A stretch of 64,000 bases of DNA from Calditrichota bacterium (GTDB taxonomy: Bacteria > Electryoneota > B3-LCP): NCBI GenBank assembly GCA_020051775.1, contig JAGVQJ010000048.1, positions 1 through 64,000 on the forward strand, in the 5' to 3' direction. The notes beneath the pieces are model-generated. The model saw nothing but the letters and a program-made list of their open reading frames with translations. It searched no databases and was not told the DNA's origin. This document shows positions 45,856-54,804 of the stretch, piece after piece; position 1 is the stretch's first letter, and each line of letters starts with the position of its first letter. The translations under genes were made by a program, and so were the position numbers.

Positions 45856-46611
45856 ATGTCAAAACCTAAAATAGGTATATTCGGGCTTACCGGATGCGCC
45901 GGCGACCAGTTGGTCATTCTGAACTGCGAAGACCAGCTCTTGGATCTGGTGGCCGCTGTAGACATCCGGGATTTCCTCACGGCGACGTCAGCCAATGACA
46001 CAGAAAGTCGGTTGGATGTGGCCTTCGTGGAAGGCGCCGTATTAAGTAAGCGCGATGAGGAAACCTTGAAGAAAATCCGCGAACGTTCCGACGTTTTGGT
46101 CGCTTTGGGGACTTGCGCCGTATGGGGCGGCATTCCCGCCTTAGATCGCGGACGGGATCGCTTGGAACTCCTGCAAACCGTCTACGGGAACAAAGCAGAA
46201 CAATACGATACAATGCCCACCAAAGCCCTACATGAAGTGGTCAAGGTGGATTTGAATATCTCAGGCTGCCCGATTGAAAAGGAGCAATTTCTTTCGAGCG
46301 TGGCTGATTTGCTGAATGGCAATCCTCCACTGCTGCCCGATTATGCCGTGTGCGCCGAATGCAAGTGGAAGGAGAACAACTGCCTATTAATCGAGAAGGG
46401 CGAAGTGTGTTGTGGTCCCTTAACCATTGCCGGGTGCAAGGCACGTTGCCCGGAGTTAAATGTCGCTTGCGCAGGCTGCCGGGGGCCCGCAACAGACGCC
46501 AATGTCAAATCAGCAGTGGCTTTATTCCAGGAGAAAGGAATCTCTTTGACTGATGTAGCCGCCAAGTTCAGAACATTTGCTCCGGTGCAGATTACGGACA
46601 AGCCGGAATGA
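45856..46611 (+). CDS. hydD: [NiFe]-hydrogenase delta (small) subunit
   Basis: KPKIGIFGLTGCAGDQLVILNCED; LGTCAVWGGIPAL; ISGCPIEKEQFL; start refined to ATG 45856. Confidence 0.93.
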   Translation: MSKPKIGIFGLTGCAGDQLVILNCEDQLLDLVAAVDIRDFLTATSANDTESRLDVAFVEGAVLSKRDEETLKKIRERSDVLVALGTCAVWGGIPALDRGRDRLELLQTVYGNKAEQYDTMPTKALHEVVKVDLNISGCPIEKEQFLSSVADLLNGNPPLLPDYAVCAECKWKENNCLLIEKGEVCCGPLTIAGCKARCPELNVACAGCRGPATDANVKSAVALFQEKGISLTDVAAKFRTFAPVQITDKPE

Positions 46612-46667
46612 CAGGTTGGTCAGATTCCGGGCAAGCCGGAATGACCCCGTTCACCGGAATGACCCCG
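46599..46667. repeat. Direct repeat array (CAAGCCGGAATGAC-type), overlapping hydD stop codon
   Basis: CAAGCCGGAATGAC at 46599-46612 and 46632-46645; CACCGGAATGACCCCG at 46652-46667. Confidence 0.75.
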
Positions 46668-46684
46668 ATTAAATGGAGAAGAGC

Positions 46685-47971
46685 ATGACCAAAACTATAA
46701 AAATAGATCATCTGGCCCGAGTTGAAGGGCATGGCGGCATCACTGTAACGCTCGAAAATGGCAAGGTTGACCAGGTGCATTTCGACATTTTCGAAGGCGC
46801 TCGACTGATCGAAGCGCTGGTTGTGGGACGCCCCTGGGCGGACATTCCGCAAATCGTGTCGCGCATTTGCGCTATCTGCTCGGCAGCGCACAGTTTGACA
46901 GCCATCAAGGCCATCGAAAATGCTTTCGATCTGAAAGCGAGTCCGCAGACGCATACGCTCAGAGATCTGCTTTATCGAGGTGAAAGCATCGAAAGCCATG
47001 CCCTGCACGTCTTCCTGCTGGCGGCGCCGGACTACTTGAACTACCCCAGCGCCATTGCTCTGGCTGCGGATATGCCGGAGGCAGTCCAGTTGGGCCTTCG
47101 GTTGAAAAAACTGGGTAATACGATACAGGAAGTGATCGGGGGGCGGGCGGTGCATCCAGTCAATGCCCTCATCGGCGGGTTCGGCAAAACCCCCTCGTTC
47201 GAGCAATTGGTTGCCTTGCGCCGGGACTTGCAGCAGGGCGTGAAAGGCTGCGAAAGCATGATGGAGGTTTTAGCGACGCTGCCGGCGGCGGATTTTATTC
47301 ATGCGCCCACCATATATGCAGCGTTGGACACCGCGGGAGAATACGGTTACTATCATGGCACTGATATACGTACAACCAGCGGCAAGACCGTTCCGCGCAA
47401 CGATTATCGCAAATTGACCAACGAACAACCAGTCGCGCATTCTCATGCCAAGCACAGCCATTATGACCATCTGCCTTTCATGGTGGGGTCGTTGGCGAGG
47501 GTGACATTATTTGGGGATAAACTAAGCGACAAGGCCAAAGCCGCTATGGTGAAATTGGCATTGAAGACGCCATCAAATAATCCCATGGATAACAACAAGG
47601 CTCAGGCGGTGGAATTGCTGTATGACGTCGAGTATGCCCTTGAGTTGGTGGAAAAGTTGCTGCGTAACAAGATCAAACCGGAGGCGCCGCTTCCTGTCCT
47701 TGTCAAGGCCGGGACCGGCACAGCAGCTTCGGAAGCTCCGCGTGGGATACTCTTCCACAGTTATACATTCGATAAAACCGGTCATTGCACGGCGGCCGAC
47801 GTTATCACACCCACGGCGCAGAATTTGGCCTGCGCAGAATACCACTTCCGCGCTATGGTGGAACAAAATCCCCAAGCTGAAACGTCGGTGTTGAAGAAAC
47901 AACTGGAGATGATCGCCCGGGCTTACGATCCTTGCATCTCCTGTTCGGTGCATCTGGTGGAGAAAAGATGA
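46685..47971 (+). CDS. hydA: [NiFe]-hydrogenase alpha (large) subunit
   Basis: IDHLARVEGHGGITVTLE; RICAICSAAHSLTAIKAIE (L1); AYDPCISCSVHLVEKR (L2); start refined to 46685 behind GGAGAAG. Confidence 0.95.
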   Translation: MTKTIKIDHLARVEGHGGITVTLENGKVDQVHFDIFEGARLIEALVVGRPWADIPQIVSRICAICSAAHSLTAIKAIENAFDLKASPQTHTLRDLLYRGESIESHALHVFLLAAPDYLNYPSAIALAADMPEAVQLGLRLKKLGNTIQEVIGGRAVHPVNALIGGFGKTPSFEQLVALRRDLQQGVKGCESMMEVLATLPAADFIHAPTIYAALDTAGEYGYYHGTDIRTTSGKTVPRNDYRKLTNEQPVAHSHAKHSHYDHLPFMVGSLARVTLFGDKLSDKAKAAMVKLALKTPSNNPMDNNKAQAVELLYDVEYALELVEKLLRNKIKPEAPLPVLVKAGTGTAASEAPRGILFHSYTFDKTGHCTAADVITPTAQNLACAEYHFRAMVEQNPQAETSVLKKQLEMIARAYDPCISCSVHLVEKR

Positions 47972-48438
47972 ATTCGACTCTGATCATCGGGTTGGGCAAT
48001 ACCTTGATGGGTGACGAAGGGATCGGCAGTTATATCGCCGAAGCTCTGGCTCTTGATCCCCGGTTGCCTTCTCATGCGAAGGTCATTCAGGGAGGTACTG
48101 ATCTCCTGCGATTGGCCGATAAAATGGAAGGCTATGACCGGATTATCCTGGTTGACGCCATGCTTGATCCTGTCAATTCCGGTCGGCTTGAGATCATTGA
48201 AGAGGACTTTTCCCGGTTTAAGGATCAACAGGACGGCGCTCATCACCTTTCTGTTATACAAGCCGTTGCATTAATGCGCTTGTCTAACCCCGCTTTAAGC
48301 CAGACTCATATAACTCTGGCGCTGGTCGGCATCAACAGCGTAAAGCGAACTGGGAGTCTCTCCCCTGCGTTGCAGATTAAACTTCGGGAACTGGCGAATG
48401 AAATCATGGGATTATTCGCGCAGGAGGTGTTTGAGTAG
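47968..48438 (+). CDS. Hydrogenase maturation protease
   Basis: MNSTLIIGLGNTLMGDEGIGSYIAEAL; ATGA overlap with hydA. Confidence 0.93.
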   Translation: MNSTLIIGLGNTLMGDEGIGSYIAEALALDPRLPSHAKVIQGGTDLLRLADKMEGYDRIILVDAMLDPVNSGRLEIIEEDFSRFKDQQDGAHHLSVIQAVALMRLSNPALSQTHITLALVGINSVKRTGSLSPALQIKLRELANEIMGLFAQEVFE

Positions 48439-48507
48439 CCGCAGCCACTGCTTTAAACATTGACGGAATCGCAGGTTCCCACAGAGTTAACAAATGACAT
48501 AGATTAA

Positions 48508-48536
48508 AAAATCCGCCCCACGTAAAGGCGGATTTT
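48508..48536. terminator. Bidirectional terminator between hydrogenase operon and T9SS cargo gene
   Basis: AAAATCCGCC ... GGCGGATTTT. Confidence 0.85.
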
Positions 48537-48562
48537 ACTTTGCAATATAGTTCGCGATTTCT

Positions 48563-50500
48563 TTACTTGATTAGCATCATCTTTTGTATGGTATTGAGAT
48601 CACCCGCTTGCATTCGGACGAAGTAAAGCCCCGTGGCCAATCCCGAACCATCGAAAGTTACTTCGTGTGGGCCCGCATCCCGCATACCTTCCGCCAAAGT
48701 CGCTACCGTTCTTCCTGAGATGTCAAAGACTCTTAAATTTACGTGGCTGACCGCTGAGAGCTGATATCTGATGGCTGTAGTGGGATTGAAGGGATTGGGG
48801 AAGGCCTCTAAATGCAAACCCGAAGGGATAGAGGCAGCCATTGGCTGCTCCCCGGGGAAGAGTTCACCCTGGCAATATGGTATTAGGATATCGGAACCGT
48901 CTCCACTCCCGATGATCGTAAATGTGAAGAAACTGCTGTCCACAGCCGGGTAAGAGAAGGTCCAGTTAGCGTAGCCAAGTTGAGTGTACAAACCCGGCGG
49001 CCAGGGGCCGGGCGTCAACATGCGCAGCCGAGTGACGACTACCCCCACAGGTGGATTGATTTGAACCGGCCCCAGGTTCGGCGCGGTATACGTACCATTA
49101 GGATTTTTTATCCGTCCCCAAATCCAGAACGGCGCCTGATTGGGACCGTGGTTCACGACCGTAGTGTTAAAAGGTATGGTTGGAGGGATATATGGCAGTT
49201 GGATTGCCAGAGTAACGTCAAGTTGCGGTTGACCAACCGGCGGGGTTTCCAAGATAATCGTGTTCTCATCGTAATCAATGCCCAGCCAAAAGACGTCGGC
49301 GTTGGCGTTGGTGTTGCTCTGGAATGCGAAGATGCCATGCTGGATGAATCCGAAATTCTCCGGGATGTTCTGTATTTGGGTGTAGGTTTGCGAAGTGGAG
49401 TCCCAATCAAAGATGCGCAGGGCCTGAGCAAGCTGCATGACAAACTCATCGCGGCCGTCGCCGTCCAAATCACCTGCGCAAAGGCCAGGCAATCCAAAGT
49501 AGCCGTCACTGATCGTGATTGTCTGTCGTACAGCGAAGGAATCATTCCCGATAGCTTCATAGATTTGTGTAATCCATCCCTGGCTGGAACTCGATCCCCC
49601 CACAATAAATTCCGGCCGGCCGTTGTTGTCCATGTCGTTGGCGTATACGCAGGCGTAGGCATTATAGGAATTCATGTTGGCGTGATAAATCGGCTGCAAG
49701 GCGTTCGGGCCTGAAGATTCAAAGACGAATATCTCACCTCCGCCGGTCGAAAAGACCACTTCCACCAAACCGTCGCCATCAAAGTCGGCTACGACCTTTT
49801 GGCCGGTGTTGTTGTTGGACACTGATTGGCTGAAGATCTGTTGGAACTGGTTGTTGCCGGTGTTCTCGAAGATGACCAGCCGGTTGTCGCTACCGAAGGA
49901 GTTCCAGCCGTGAATGATCTCCATTTGATTGTCCTGATCCAGATCGCCGATGGTCGTGTAGCCGGTGACATTGGGCATCGCCGGCGACTGCCAGACCTGT
50001 GAATTGGCGTACTGTCCCAAAGCAGGTGATTCGTAGATATACACCCAGGAACTCCACTGGCCGACCACGTCGGGCAGGTTGTCGCCATCCACCTGCCCAT
50101 AAGCATAAGGGATGAGACCGGCGCTGCTCTGGAAGGCTTGATTGTAAATATTGGAGCCTGCCTGCCTTTCATAACCTCTATATGTAAAGGTTGACCCTAC
50201 TCCAATGTACATGTAAGCCTCGAACAAACTGTCTCCGTCAGAATCGCCGCCCGACATGGTATTGTACATAGGGCCGACGGTACTGCCGATTTGCACTAAT
50301 GTGATGTCATCGGTGGCGGGATCCTGCGTCCAGGCGCCTTCCCGGCACTTGAAATAAGGTCTCGTACCAATGGGCATGATTTGACCATCTACTCCATAGA
50401 GTGGGCAGGGTTGGTTGGCATCGCTGTTGACTTGCGCACAGAGATTTTGTGTCAGTAATAGCGCCGCCGAACCGATGAACAAAATCTGAATCAATTTCAT
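48563..50500 (-). CDS. FG-GAP/VCBS-like repeat protein with T9SS C-terminal sorting domain
   Basis: Repeated DxDxDGxxE motifs (GDLDQDNQMEIIHGW, ADFDGDGLVEVVFS, GDLDGDGRDEFVMQL); C-term FPNPFNPTTAIRYQLSAVSHVNLRVFDISGRTVATLAEG. Confidence 0.9.
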   Translation of the reverse strand: MKLIQILFIGSAALLLTQNLCAQVNSDANQPCPLYGVDGQIMPIGTRPYFKCREGAWTQDPATDDITLVQIGSTVGPMYNTMSGGDSDGDSLFEAYMYIGVGSTFTYRGYERQAGSNIYNQAFQSSAGLIPYAYGQVDGDNLPDVVGQWSSWVYIYESPALGQYANSQVWQSPAMPNVTGYTTIGDLDQDNQMEIIHGWNSFGSDNRLVIFENTGNNQFQQIFSQSVSNNNTGQKVVADFDGDGLVEVVFSTGGGEIFVFESSGPNALQPIYHANMNSYNAYACVYANDMDNNGRPEFIVGGSSSSQGWITQIYEAIGNDSFAVRQTITISDGYFGLPGLCAGDLDGDGRDEFVMQLAQALRIFDWDSTSQTYTQIQNIPENFGFIQHGIFAFQSNTNANADVFWLGIDYDENTIILETPPVGQPQLDVTLAIQLPYIPPTIPFNTTVVNHGPNQAPFWIWGRIKNPNGTYTAPNLGPVQINPPVGVVVTRLRMLTPGPWPPGLYTQLGYANWTFSYPAVDSSFFTFTIIGSGDGSDILIPYCQGELFPGEQPMAASIPSGLHLEAFPNPFNPTTAIRYQLSAVSHVNLRVFDISGRTVATLAEGMRDAGPHEVTFDGSGLATGLYFVRMQAGDLNTIQKMMLIK

Positions 50501-50518
50501 GGCATGCCTCCTTTATTG

Positions 50519-50546
50519 ATGACAAATCATAAATGACAAATGACGC
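50519..50546. repeat. Heptad tandem repeat
   Basis: ATGACAA/ATCATAA/ATGACAA/ATGACGC. Confidence 0.75.
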
Positions 50547-50561
50547 AGTCGATCGCGTGTG

Positions 50562-51824
50562 TTATTTCAGCAACACCATCTTACCAGAAACGTTGGCTAC
50601 TCCTGAGGCCAGATGGTAGAGGTAAACACCAGAAGGCAAGTTTGAGCCATCGAAGATCATCTGATGCATTCCCGCCTCCTGCATTCCTTCCGCCAAAGTC
50701 GCTACTAGTCGTCCAGCGGTATCGTAGACTTTGAGACTTACCGGGCTTGCCGCTTGTAACTGGTAGCTAAGAGCTGTTGAGGAATTAAAGGGATTGGGTT
50801 GAGCATGGCAGATCGCAACGTCATGCGGGGCTGAAAAAGGATCCGGCAAAACACTCGTGATATTCTCATGATACCAAAGAGCCATTTCGTCCACAGCCGC
50901 TTCCAGACCATCCATGCTGTCGCCTACAGCAAATGTCGAGGCAGTTTGTACGAATTCGCCGGGAAACAGGGTATAAGGACCGGTGGAAATCAGCACGCGG
51001 TAATCCTGTACGGAATCCGGTTCAGGCCGGAAAGCGTAACCGCCGGAAGCGGGATGTATACCGGCCATAAACTGGAACATCTCGTCATCATTGCTGGGGT
51101 CGTCATTCCAATTCCACCATTGGAAGGAACAGAGCGGAAGCGGAGCCTCCAACAGCGCGATGCCGGTATAACCAAGCGATAGACCATAATCGCCGGTATC
51201 ATCTCCAGGCTCGGCGGGATCATCGCCATCCCACATATACCCCAGGGATCGTTGCGGCTGATAAGAAGCCCAGTCATCAATATTGCAGTTGGTCAGATCA
51301 CCGCTAGCCACGTCATAATCGAAGACCCAGGCAATATAGACACTGTCGAGATTGTAGCCGCCTGCATTACGAAGAGTTTGCAGGATTAGAAAGGCCTCGT
51401 CCGGTCCTTCCCCCGCTGGGAATGCGCTGACGATCTGGTCAACCTGCAATCCCAAAGGAAAATGCTCGGCTTGAGGAAACATATCGGTGTAAATGCATGT
51501 GTCTGCGAAAGTAGTGATTCCCAAAATGGTATACTCGTCATGCAGTAGTCCGCGAATGTCGTGCCATTCATACCCCGAACTATAATCGGCATGGGACACA
51601 TGCCGAACACCATTGACCACCGCGCCAACCCAGTATCGCCCTTCCCACAGGTAATCGAAACTGTTGACGGTCCCATACGGCCATTGGTTGGAAGGGTAGT
51701 TGTCATTAGGATCGCCAAAAATGCCGAAATTGGTTACAGCACTGACCAGGGTTGACGACTGTGCTGAGCAGATCATGGGGAGAAGAAAACAGAAGGCAAC
51801 CGCAAAGATGATTCTCCACTTCAT
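50562..51824 (-). CDS. Secreted protein with T9SS C-terminal sorting domain
   Basis: Signal peptide; C-term QPNPFNSSTALSYQLQAASPVSLKVYDTAGRLVATLAEGMQEAGMHQMIFDGSNLPSGVYLYHL. Confidence 0.88.
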   Translation of the reverse strand: MKWRIIFAVAFCFLLPMICSAQSSTLVSAVTNFGIFGDPNDNYPSNQWPYGTVNSFDYLWEGRYWVGAVVNGVRHVSHADYSSGYEWHDIRGLLHDEYTILGITTFADTCIYTDMFPQAEHFPLGLQVDQIVSAFPAGEGPDEAFLILQTLRNAGGYNLDSVYIAWVFDYDVASGDLTNCNIDDWASYQPQRSLGYMWDGDDPAEPGDDTGDYGLSLGYTGIALLEAPLPLCSFQWWNWNDDPSNDDEMFQFMAGIHPASGGYAFRPEPDSVQDYRVLISTGPYTLFPGEFVQTASTFAVGDSMDGLEAAVDEMALWYHENITSVLPDPFSAPHDVAICHAQPNPFNSSTALSYQLQAASPVSLKVYDTAGRLVATLAEGMQEAGMHQMIFDGSNLPSGVYLYHLASGVANVSGKMVLLK

Positions 51825-51867
51825 TACAATCCTCCTTGCATGTCAAATGACTACTTTAGTATTTGGC

Positions 51868-53412
51868 CTATTTCAGCAGCACCATTTTACCGGAAGCAAT
51901 AACTGATCCTGCGTTTATGCGATATAGATAGACACCGGAGGCTAAATTTGAAGCATCAAAGATCACCTGGTGCGCTCCTGGCTCCTGCCAGTTCCCAACT
52001 AGTACAGAAACCAACCTACCAGCGACATCGAAAACCCGCAGATCAACCCGGCTGAAAGCTGATAGCTGATAGCTGATCGCTGTGGTTTGATTAAACGGAT
52101 TCGGGTTAAGCCGCATCAGCGAGAGATTATCCAGAGCGACGCGAGTCCGTGGTTTAATCACGGGTGAGTTTTGGTCAAAGTAAAATGCCCCTATATCAGC
52201 GATGGTACTGTCAGGATCGAGCGGCAACGTCGGATCACCGGCATCAATGCAGGGCGAACCGACTGATAGGTGATAATCCCCTGTCGGGGGATTGACAAAT
52301 AGAGGTTCTACCAGGATATTGAAGAAAGCATCGCATGAATCGAGGTTGGCGTTGATCGTGTCAAGTTGCCCCAATCCGGGGGGCACCTCGCCTGCGAAGT
52401 TATCGGTTAGGGGATTGTAAACATCGCAATACTGCAGGATTGTATTGGGCGAGTTGATGAAGTGTATCGCACCGTAACCCTGGCTGCCTTCGATGATGGA
52501 ATTGATGATCGTCGGATAGGAGGTTTCGATGAAAAGTCCACCGCCCAGGGAGTCGGCGGAGTTTCCCGCAAAAGTGCAATTGGTTAAAACCGGCGCCGAG
52601 GGACTGAATCCGCCAGCCAGGATAGCGGCACCTCCACCGCTGGAATCGGCTGTGTTGTTGGAAAAAAGGCAGCGCGTGAATTCAGCGAGGGAATAATCGC
52701 TAAGTGATAAGCCTCCGCCGAACTCGCCGGAATGATTGTTGCTGAAGACGCAATCGGTCACGCGGGGATTGGAGAGGTGATTGGCGCATAAACCTCCGCC
52801 GCCGTGCCCGCTGACTCCCAGACCCAGATTGCAGATATTCCCCGAAACCAGGCAATTGGTGATGATAGGCGATGCGCCTGTACAGTAAATGCCGCCGCCG
52901 TTGTGTATACAGAGGTTGCCGCTGACTTCGCAGTCGGAAATATTCGCGTTCGCGTGGGATAGATAGATGCCTCCACCCCAGGTGGCGAGATTCCCGGTCA
53001 CCAGGCAATGAGAAATCGTAAGATCCACATAATAGGCGTTGATCCCGCTGTTGTTAAAACCCCTGACATGGCAATAGGATAACTGGCTGCCGGGCGAGGA
53101 ACCGGTCTGGAAAATAATACTGGCACCGGAATCCGGCCCGGAAGGTACGAAGAAAATGCTGTCCTGCGCCGTGCCTATGGCCTGCATCCAGCCATATATG
53201 ATGAAGGCGCTGCGAGCAGTAAATTGGAGACTCGCTCCCGGTTCAATAAGCAGTGAATCTGTGGCGCGAACAAAAATGGAATCGTCCACAATGTAAGTGT
53301 CCGGCGGTAGCGTCCCGCTCAAGAAACCGGAGATGTGCGTTTGCGCAAGAAGAGCGGTTTGCGAACCCATAATCAGCACGGCCGCCAGTAGACAAATGGA
53401 TTTGACCTTCAT
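51868..53412 (-). CDS. Right-handed parallel beta-helix protein with T9SS C-terminal sorting domain
   Basis: NxxxGxGGGxY/L repeats; C-term NPNPFNQTTAISYQLSAFSRVDLRVFDVAGRLVSVLVGNWQEPGAHQVIFDASNLASGVYLYRI. Confidence 0.9.
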   Translation of the reverse strand: MKVKSICLLAAVLIMGSQTALLAQTHISGFLSGTLPPDTYIVDDSIFVRATDSLLIEPGASLQFTARSAFIIYGWMQAIGTAQDSIFFVPSGPDSGASIIFQTGSSPGSQLSYCHVRGFNNSGINAYYVDLTISHCLVTGNLATWGGGIYLSHANANISDCEVSGNLCIHNGGGIYCTGASPIITNCLVSGNICNLGLGVSGHGGGGLCANHLSNPRVTDCVFSNNHSGEFGGGLSLSDYSLAEFTRCLFSNNTADSSGGGAAILAGGFSPSAPVLTNCTFAGNSADSLGGGLFIETSYPTIINSIIEGSQGYGAIHFINSPNTILQYCDVYNPLTDNFAGEVPPGLGQLDTINANLDSCDAFFNILVEPLFVNPPTGDYHLSVGSPCIDAGDPTLPLDPDSTIADIGAFYFDQNSPVIKPRTRVALDNLSLMRLNPNPFNQTTAISYQLSAFSRVDLRVFDVAGRLVSVLVGNWQEPGAHQVIFDASNLASGVYLYRINAGSVIASGKMVLLK

Positions 53413-54563
53413 GGGATCTCTCCTGAGAAAAATTCACGATCTATAGTTTCAGCGATAACCCGGCAACCTGCCTTGCGAGGATGGCCGTCCTGGTCGGCTG
53501 GATAAAGATCTGGACGACCGATTTGTGCTTGCAGCGATGGAAGCAAATCCAGATAAGTGATTTCGTGAGCTTTAAAAAAAGCAGTCAGCGAATCCCGCAC
53601 TTGCTGTTCGGCGTCCAGCATTTGCGTCAACGTATCGGCATGGTGCGAAATGCTGCCTTCGCTTATACAGGGTGAATAGACACTCTCTTTGGTGGGAATA
53701 AGCAACACGACGAAGCGTATTTCATGCGTCTTGCACAGAGAATCCATGCGGGCAAAAGCTGTTTCGCTCAAGCGTAATCCCTCGGTAATGCGCAAATCAC
53801 CCAGATCCAGCGCTTTGAACCAAGTGAAGGGTGTCAGTCCTGTTTTTACGTTTCGAGTCGTGTCTTCCAGGATTATAACGTCGGCGTCTTTTGAGTAAAA
53901 GTAGCGCATTTTCAACGCCGCAAAATTATCGGCAATGAACCTCACCAGCAGCCGGTAAAGAACACTGTGGGTAGAGAGCCACTCTCGCTGAATCCCCAGC
54001 AGGTGGCGCGGTTCGATGGCGATCTCTTCACTCGGGATGCCGGGCCGCCGCAGAGATTCCCAATATTCGAGACTGTAAACTAAAGTATAAGCATCGTACA
54101 AGTCATTGCCGAAGTAGAATCCTGCGATCACTGTTTGGGGGTGAAGAGAAACGGTGCGATGCTCCAGCAGCCAGTCGTAGTGAACCGGCCCATAGCCGCC
54201 CAGGGATAGGTTGTAAACCTGTTTCCCAGCTCTTTTCCCCAGAAGCGCAGGCCAGGAATTTTCCTTCGCTACCGACCAACCATAGGTTTGTGAGTCGCCG
54301 ATGGTCACGATAGCGACGCTATCCGGGATGGTCGAGTTGCGATAACCCCAAGCATCATGGCCGCCTGAATTCGGCCTTATAACCAATCCCAATATCTCAT
54401 CGGATTGAAGGCTAGGGGACAGATAATCGCCGGGATGCAAAACCAGTCGCAGAATGCCTTCACCAGTCAGAATGCTCGCCAGCATAGCAATAGCGGAAAG
54501 CAACAGAATTTGCCACCGGAAAGAGGCTCGTGACTTGGTCATAGGCGATTGGAATTCTTGCAA
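53409..54563 (-). CDS. Membrane-anchored SGNH/GDSL-like hydrolase
   Basis: N-terminal TM; IVTIGDSQTYGWSVAKENSWPALLGKR; LSLGGYGPVHYDWLL; 4-nt overlap with downstream gene. Confidence 0.75.
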   Translation of the reverse strand: MQEFQSPMTKSRASFRWQILLLSAIAMLASILTGEGILRLVLHPGDYLSPSLQSDEILGLVIRPNSGGHDAWGYRNSTIPDSVAIVTIGDSQTYGWSVAKENSWPALLGKRAGKQVYNLSLGGYGPVHYDWLLEHRTVSLHPQTVIAGFYFGNDLYDAYTLVYSLEYWESLRRPGIPSEEIAIEPRHLLGIQREWLSTHSVLYRLLVRFIADNFAALKMRYFYSKDADVIILEDTTRNVKTGLTPFTWFKALDLGDLRITEGLRLSETAFARMDSLCKTHEIRFVVLLIPTKESVYSPCISEGSISHHADTLTQMLDAEQQVRDSLTAFFKAHEITYLDLLPSLQAQIGRPDLYPADQDGHPRKAGCRVIAETIDREFFSGEIP

Positions 54564-54804
54564 CCCCGGCTGGCAAACAGCCGCAACATGGCCATTAATA
54601 TAGTATTTTCCAGGTATGACCTAATTTAACAAGAAATAACCAGAAAGTCAAGGGAATTATTCCGGGGCATGAAAATTCCCCTGAGTTTACGCCTTGATCA
54701 TGCGATAAATCGCCCCCCCTAATAAAAAAAGCTTGACATCCATTGATTATTTTACTAAATTAATATAATTCTACCCCCTTCAATCAAACTTGGGAGATCG
54801 AGTC

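Noticed and set aside
46592-47206. 204-aa minus-strand ORF antisense to hydA
   Set aside because: Overlaps a well supported hydrogenase large subunit; shadow ORF.
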